DNA of 9,483 nt from an uncultured Clostridia bacterium (GTDB lineage Bacteria; Bacillota; Clostridia; Christensenellales; Aristaeellaceae): NCBI GenBank assembly GCA_934615235.1, contig CAKTTL010000104.1, positions 1-9,483 on the forward strand. The letters are read 5' to 3'. The notes under the pieces are model-generated. The model worked only from the letters and a program-made list of their open reading frames with translations. It ran no database searches and was not told the origin of the DNA. Positions 6,577-9,483 of this stretch are shown here, piece after piece (positions within the stretch are counted from its first letter, which is position 1; each line of letters starts with the position of its first letter). The position numbers and the translations under genes are program-made.

Positions 6577-7497
6577 ATGAACGTTCTGCATTTGAAATAC
6601 GCCGTTGAAGTAGCGAAGGCCGGCTCCATCAGCAAGGCGGCGGAAGCGCTTTATATGAATCAGCCCAATCTCAGCCGCGCGATCAAGGAGCTGGAAGCGT
6701 CGCTGGGGATTACGATTTTCGGCCGCAGCGCGAAGGGAATGTACGTCACCCCGGAGGGGGAGGAGTTTCTTGAGCGCGCGAAAAAGATCCTGCAGCAGAT
6801 CGACGAGATGGAGGCGTTTTATAAGGCGGGCGTGCCCGCCCAGCAGCGCTTCTCCCTTTCCGCGCCCCGCGCGAGTTACATCTCGGAAGCGTTCGTTCAG
6901 TTCTCCAAGGGGCTGACGAAGGAACGCGCGGAGATTTACTATAAGGAAACGAACGCGATGCGCGTGGTCAACAACGTGCTGAGCGGCGATTTCAAGCTGG
7001 GGATTCTGCGTTATGCGGCATGTTACGACAAATATTTCAAGGGGATGCTTGAGGAGAAGGGGCTTGCGCACGAGCTGGTGACGGAGTTCCATTACGTGCT
7101 TGCCATGAGCCGCGAGCATCCGCTCGCCGAAAAGGAAGAGATTGCCTTCGCCGATTTGCGGCCGTATATCGAAATCGCGCACGCCGATCCGTACGTGCCG
7201 TCCGTGCCGCTGGCGATGGTGAAAAAAGAAGAGCTGCCGGACGATATGGATCGCCGGATTTTCGTTTTCGAGCGGGCGAGCCAGTTCGAACTGCTGTCGC
7301 AGAACCACGAGACGTTCATGTGGCTCTCGCCCGTGCCGCAGACGCTGCTGGATCGCTACGGGCTGGTCGAGCGCGTCTGCCGGGAAAACCAGAAGCAGTA
7401 CAAGGACGTGCTGATCTACCGCAAGGACTACCGTCTGACCGAGCTGGACCGCGCGTTCATTACCGAGCTTTGCCGGTCGAAGCGGCAATATCTATAG
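6577..7497 (+). CDS. LysR-type transcriptional regulator
   Basis: 306 residues, the normal LysR length. The N-terminal winged helix-turn-helix is clear: a helix-turn-helix in GSISKAAEALYMNQPNLSRA (residues 16-35) followed by IKELEASLGITIFGRSAKG and the wing TPEGEEFL. A linker helix (about 62-82) leads to an effector-binding domain starting with RFSLSAPRASYISEAF. The effector cannot be predicted. The start at 6577 has AAAAGGAG at optimal spacing; an upstream in-frame ATG at 6496 lies within yfcE and would add residues absent from the family. It follows yfcE by 22 bases. LysR regulators usually act on a neighbouring promoter, and a T-N11-A dyad lies 27 bases past its own stop, upstream of rex (see 7522-7540). 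Confidence 0.92.
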   Translation: MNVLHLKYAVEVAKAGSISKAAEALYMNQPNLSRAIKELEASLGITIFGRSAKGMYVTPEGEEFLERAKKILQQIDEMEAFYKAGVPAQQRFSLSAPRASYISEAFVQFSKGLTKERAEIYYKETNAMRVVNNVLSGDFKLGILRYAACYDKYFKGMLEEKGLAHELVTEFHYVLAMSREHPLAEKEEIAFADLRPYIEIAHADPYVPSVPLAMVKKEELPDDMDRRIFVFERASQFELLSQNHETFMWLSPVPQTLLDRYGLVERVCRENQKQYKDVLIYRKDYRLTELDRAFITELCRSKRQYL

Positions 7498-7628
7498 GGC
7501 GTTCTATCTTGCATTATATCGATATTGATAATAGCAATATATAAAACTTACAATTCCGCAATTGCTTTCGCGGCGTTACAATAACCACCGTCGAATATAC
7601 GTTGTCATGCGATCAGGAGGTGGAAGAA
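7498..7628 (+). promoter_or_regulatory. AT-rich control region of the rex operon
   Basis: The predicted promoter is TTGATA (7525-7530), an 18-base spacer and TACAAT (7549-7554), five of six at each box, starting near 7561 with a leader of about 68 bases. Two dyads overlap it: ATATTG-N7-CAATAT (7522-7540) over the -35, and CAATT-CCGC-AATTG (7551-7564) over the -10 and start site. The ribosome site AGGAGGTGG (7615-7623) precedes the ATG. The first 60 bases are far more AT-rich than the rest of the window. No terminator for lysR is visible, so read-through into rex is possible. Confidence 0.55.
7522..7540. promoter_or_regulatory. Dyad with a T-N11-A core, candidate LysR operator
   Basis: ATATTG (7522-7527) and CAATAT (7535-7540) are perfect inverted arms. 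The inner part ATTGATAATAGCAAT (7524-7538) has the T-N11-A form typical of LysR sites, and the LysR gene ends 27 bases before 7524. It covers the predicted -35 of rex, which would suit repression or altered activation. A T-N11-A dyad in AT-rich DNA can arise by chance. Confidence 0.35.
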
Positions 7629-8258
7629 ATGGCGCCGTCGCGAGCTGCGCTCGGAAGACTCCCGACTTATCTTTCCCACATTCGAAAACTGCAGGCGGCA
7701 GGCGAGACAAGCACCTCCGCCACGGCCATCGCCAAAGCGCTCGGCATGGGCGAGGTGCAGGTGCGCAAGGATCTGAGCGCCGTCAGCGGCACGGGCAAGC
7801 CCAAGACGGGCTACCTGGTGAGCGATCTGGCGGACGCGCTGGAGAAGCATCTGGGCTGCCATCACAAGACGCTTGCGGTGCTTGTGGGAGCGGGCGAACT
7901 GGGCAGAGCGCTTCTCAATTACGGCGGATTCGCCGATTACGGCGCGGAAATCGCCGCCGCGTTCGATATCGATCCTGCGCGCACGACGCCCGCGGCGAAC
8001 GGGAAGCCTGTTTATCCGATGGAGCGTCTGGAGGAATTCCTGCGAGAAACGCCCGTCTCGATCGGCATTATCACCGTCCCGGCCGGGGCGGCGCAGGAGG
8101 TCTGCGACCGGCTGGTCGCATCCGGCGTACGCGCAATCTGGTCCTTCGCGCCGGCGCAGCTGCAAACGCCGCCGAACGTGATCGTCCAGCAGGAAAACCT
8201 CGCGCTTTCGCTTGCGTGCCTGAACGCGCGCCGGGAGGACTACGGGCAGGAAAAATAA
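7629..8258 (+). CDS. rex: Rex, redox-sensing transcriptional repressor
   Basis: 209 residues, typical Rex length. Rex binds operators when NADH/NAD+ is low and lets go when NADH binds, derepressing fermentation and hydrogen genes. The N-terminal winged helix (about 1-75) shows LPTYLSHIRKL, TSATAIAKALGMGEVQVRKDLS and GKPKTGY, the recognition helix and wing of the family. The Rossmann domain follows with LVGAGELGRALLNYGGF (Gly87, Gly89, Gly92), strand-2 Asp113 in FDIDP, and the C-terminal domain-swapped helix with LACLNARREDY. The ATG at 7629 is seven bases after AGGAGGTGG; an in-frame ATG at 7602 precedes that ribosome site and is rejected. rex is the first gene of an apparent four-gene unit with iron-sulfur redox proteins, which fits its role. 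I did not find a canonical Rex operator (TTGTGAA-type dyad) upstream. Confidence 0.95.
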   Translation: MAPSRAALGRLPTYLSHIRKLQAAGETSTSATAIAKALGMGEVQVRKDLSAVSGTGKPKTGYLVSDLADALEKHLGCHHKTLAVLVGAGELGRALLNYGGFADYGAEIAAAFDIDPARTTPAANGKPVYPMERLEEFLRETPVSIGIITVPAGAAQEVCDRLVASGVRAIWSFAPAQLQTPPNVIVQQENLALSLACLNARREDYGQEK

Positions 8259-8261
8259 TTC

Positions 8262-8276
8262 CGGCGCAAAGCGCCG
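8262..8276 (+). promoter_or_regulatory. Small GC hairpin between rex and the kinase gene
   Basis: CGGCGC-AAA-GCGCCG, a 6-bp stem with a triloop, lies 3 bases after the rex stop and 4 bases before the AGGAGG of the next gene. There is no T-run, so it should not terminate. It may set relative expression of rex and the downstream genes. Confidence 0.35.
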
Positions 8277-8294
8277 CCGAAGGAGGAAATGAGA

Positions 8295-9038
8295 ATGGAT
8301 CTGGACCGCGTAATCGCCGTGCGCAACAGCAAGACCGTCTACCGCGACGGCGAAAATTGCATTAAGGTGTTCGATTCCGATTACTCCAAGGCGGATGTGC
8401 TCAATGAAGCGCTCAACCAGGCGCGCGTGGAAGAAATCGGACTGCATGTGCCCAGGGTGCTGGAGGTTGCGACGATCGACGGCAAATGGGCGATCGTATC
8501 CGAATATATAAAAGGCAAGACTTTAACGCAGCTCATGCAGGAAAATCCGGATCGGGTTGACGAATATAAAAACCTGTTTGTCGACCTGCAGCTGATGGTA
8601 CAGAGCAAAACCTGCGCGCAGCTTGCGCGGCTGGATATCAAGCTGGGCGGAAAGATCATGCAGGCGGATGTGGATCTTGTGACGCGGTATGATCTGTACG
8701 CCCGCATGGAAGCGATGGCGCGGCACGCGAACATCTGCCACGACGATTTCCGGCCGTCCAATATTGTCCTGACTGCGGACGGAACGCCCTTCATTCTCGA
8801 TTGGAGTCACGTTACGCAGGGCCATCCCGCCGCCGACGCGGCGCACACGTATCTGTATCTGTCTTTGAAGACCGGCGAGGAAGCGGCGGAAGAATATCTG
8901 GCGCGCTACTGTGAAAAGAGCGGATTGGGGAAGCAATCCGTGCGGCGCTGGATCCCCGTCGTGGCCGCGGCGCAGTCCGTTAAATGCAACGCTCAGGAGC
9001 GGGAGTTCCTGCTTCGTTGGGCGAGTGTTGTAGATTAA
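8295..9038 (+). CDS. APH/choline-kinase-like phosphotransferase, substrate unknown
   Basis: 247 residues with the bilobed aminoglycoside-phosphotransferase/choline-kinase fold. N-lobe: Lys24 in CIKVF is the ATP-contacting lysine, with Glu38 its likely partner. C-lobe: the catalytic loop HDDFRPSN (His149, Asp151, Asn156), then the DFG-equivalent ILDWSHV with metal-binding Asp169 and a trailing GHPAADAAHTYLYL. All catalytic residues are present; the loop is HDD where HGD is usual. The overall look (TVYRDG..CIKVFD, IVSEYIKGKTL) recalls the family called TIGR02172 in my memory, which has no known substrate. I place the start at the ATG at 8295, eight bases after AGGAGG; the ATG at 8289 is only two bases from it. 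It sits 36 bases after rex and 19 before the ferredoxin gene, so it is co-transcribed. A drug-resistance role is unlikely in this setting. Confidence 0.88.
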   Translation: MDLDRVIAVRNSKTVYRDGENCIKVFDSDYSKADVLNEALNQARVEEIGLHVPRVLEVATIDGKWAIVSEYIKGKTLTQLMQENPDRVDEYKNLFVDLQLMVQSKTCAQLARLDIKLGGKIMQADVDLVTRYDLYARMEAMARHANICHDDFRPSNIVLTADGTPFILDWSHVTQGHPAADAAHTYLYLSLKTGEEAAEEYLARYCEKSGLGKQSVRRWIPVVAAAQSVKCNAQEREFLLRWASVVD

Positions 9039-9057
9039 CAATTAGGGGGATATTCAA

Positions 9058-9297
9058 ATGAAAATCACGGTTTGTATCGGTTCTTCCTGCCATATCAAGG
9101 GTTCCCGTCAGGTTGTGGAACGGCTGCAGGAGCTGATTGCGGAAAAGGGCCTGAAGGACCAGGTGGAACTGGCCGGCACCTTCTGCATGGGCAAGTGCCA
9201 GCAGGGCGTGTGCGTTACGGTAGACGACGTTTTCTTCTCCGTTGCGCCGGAAACGGTGGATGCGTTCTTTGAGGAGAACGTGGTGAAGAAGCTGTAA
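9058..9297 (+). CDS. Thioredoxin-like [2Fe-2S] ferredoxin (NuoE-like)
   Basis: 79 residues, a stand-alone thioredoxin-fold [2Fe-2S] ferredoxin domain like the C-terminal part of NuoE/HydC. The cluster ligands follow the family pattern C-x4-C ... C-x3-C: Cys6 and Cys11 in VCIGSSCHIKGS, Cys43 and Cys47 in FCMGKCQQG, with a fifth cysteine at 52 (GVCV) also common in the family. It is expected to carry electrons to or from NADH-dependent [FeFe]-hydrogenase or a related cytosolic complex. AGGGGGAT (9044-9051) precedes the ATG by six bases. The gene directly follows the kinase gene and precedes a 4Fe-4S protein, an order consistent with clostridial hydrogenase operons in which NuoE-, NuoF- and HydA-type genes lie further downstream (not in the window). 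Confidence 0.92.
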   Translation: MKITVCIGSSCHIKGSRQVVERLQELIAEKGLKDQVELAGTFCMGKCQQGVCVTVDDVFFSVAPETVDAFFEENVVKKL

Positions 9298-9302
9298 GAG
9301 AG

Positions 9303-9348
9303 CGCGTATACGCGGGATTGCCGGCGGGAGCAGTTTCCACCGGCAATC
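9303..9348 (+). promoter_or_regulatory. Palindrome and hairpin between the ferredoxin and 4Fe-4S genes
   Basis: The perfect 12-base palindrome CGCGTATACGCG (9303-9314) is directly followed by a stem GATTGCCGG (9316-9324) / CCGGCAATC (9340-9348) with a 15-base loop that can pair further inside. Only CTTTAC follows, too few T's for a strong terminator, and the next ribosome site starts at 9354. It could be a weak attenuator, a processing site, or a stabilising 3' end for the upstream message. Confidence 0.5.
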
Positions 9349-9369
9349 TTTACAAGGAGGATGCGATTT

Positions 9370-9483
9370 ATGCCCAACTGCCTGACGCTGAAAAAATCCA
9401 ACTGCAAAAACTGCTATAAGTGCATCCGCCATTGCCCCGTCAAGTCCATCCGCTTCTCGGGCAACCAGGCGTATATCATCAAC
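9370..9483 (+). CDS. 4Fe-4S protein, probable sensory [FeFe]-hydrogenase (HydS-like), 5' part
   Basis: Only the first 38 codons lie in the window; the frame is open to the last base. They contain a 4Fe-4S motif, NCKNCYKCIRHCPVKSIRF (Cys12, Cys15, Cys18, Cys22), and the flanking phrases CLTLKKSNCKNCYKCIRHCP and SGNQAYII are, in my memory, the usual N-terminus of clostridial proteins annotated as [Fe-Fe] hydrogenase large-subunit C-terminal domain, i.e. HydS-type sensory hydrogenases that often add a PAS domain. The H-cluster domain itself cannot be seen, so another ferredoxin-like protein is possible. AAGGAGG (9354-9360) fits the ATG at 9370; the in-frame ATG at 9361 touches it and is not used. 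With Rex and a NuoE-like ferredoxin upstream, hydrogen or redox sensing is the likely role. Confidence 0.8.
   Translation, partial: MPNCLTLKKSNCKNCYKCIRHCPVKSIRFSGNQAYIIN

Noticed and set aside
4876..7565. The same 12 bases, TTCCGCAATTGC, upstream of both spoIIAA (4876-4887) and rex (7554-7565)
   Set aside because: By random expectation a window of this size should contain a few repeated 12-mers, and the surrounding bases differ, so a shared operator is not supported.
8295..9038. Aminoglycoside resistance gene
   Set aside because: The fold matches, but placement between rex and ferredoxin genes, native base composition and lack of mobile DNA point to a housekeeping kinase.

Overview
The window is a GC-rich bacterial chromosome segment. 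It most likely comes from an anaerobic, gut-type member of the Clostridia, and Christensenellales or Oscillospirales-like lineages fit best. The reasons are a SpoIIAA/SpoIIAB sporulation pair, AddB-type rather than RecBCD-type recombination, a Rex redox repressor followed by a [FeFe]-hydrogenase-type iron-sulfur cluster operon, strong Shine-Dalgarno sequences, and GC-rich palindromic intergenic DNA. The order-level assignment is an inference from style and gene content, not from a search. No rRNA, tRNA, CRISPR array or transposase was seen.

Layout. (1) 36-3344, minus: addB, the AddAB helicase-nuclease subunit. It has a complete four-cysteine iron-sulfur set and RecB-type nuclease residues, but its N-terminal nucleotide-binding loop is degenerate. 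(2) 3345-3434: two interlocked, mutually overlapping divergent sigma-A promoters whose -35 boxes sit in the arms of one palindrome. (3) 3435-4073, plus: a small secreted protein of unknown function. (4) 4070-4750, minus: an AlkD-like DNA alkylation repair protein, convergent with (3) and sharing a TTAA at the stop codons. (5) 4751-4911: a second divergent promoter region with a possible Spo0A box. (6) 4912-5687, plus: spoIIAA-spoIIAB, not followed by sigF. (7) 5688-6011: no credible gene; a string of GC-rich hairpins including a perfect 18-bp stem, then a good sigma-A promoter. (8) 6012-7497, plus: yfcE phosphodiesterase and a LysR-type regulator. (9) 7498-7628: an AT-rich control region with two dyads and a predicted rex promoter. 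(10) 7629-9483, plus: rex, an APH/choline-kinase-like phosphotransferase, a thioredoxin-like [2Fe-2S] ferredoxin, and the first 38 residues of a 4Fe-4S protein that looks like the start of a sensory [FeFe]-hydrogenase (HydS-like). This last gene runs off the window.

Functionally there are three themes: genome maintenance (AddB, AlkD-like), the sigma-F partner-switching pair without its sigma factor, and a redox/hydrogen-metabolism operon headed by the NADH sensor Rex. The most interesting points are the missing sigF and the small-molecule-type kinase of unknown substrate lying between Rex and the iron-sulfur proteins.
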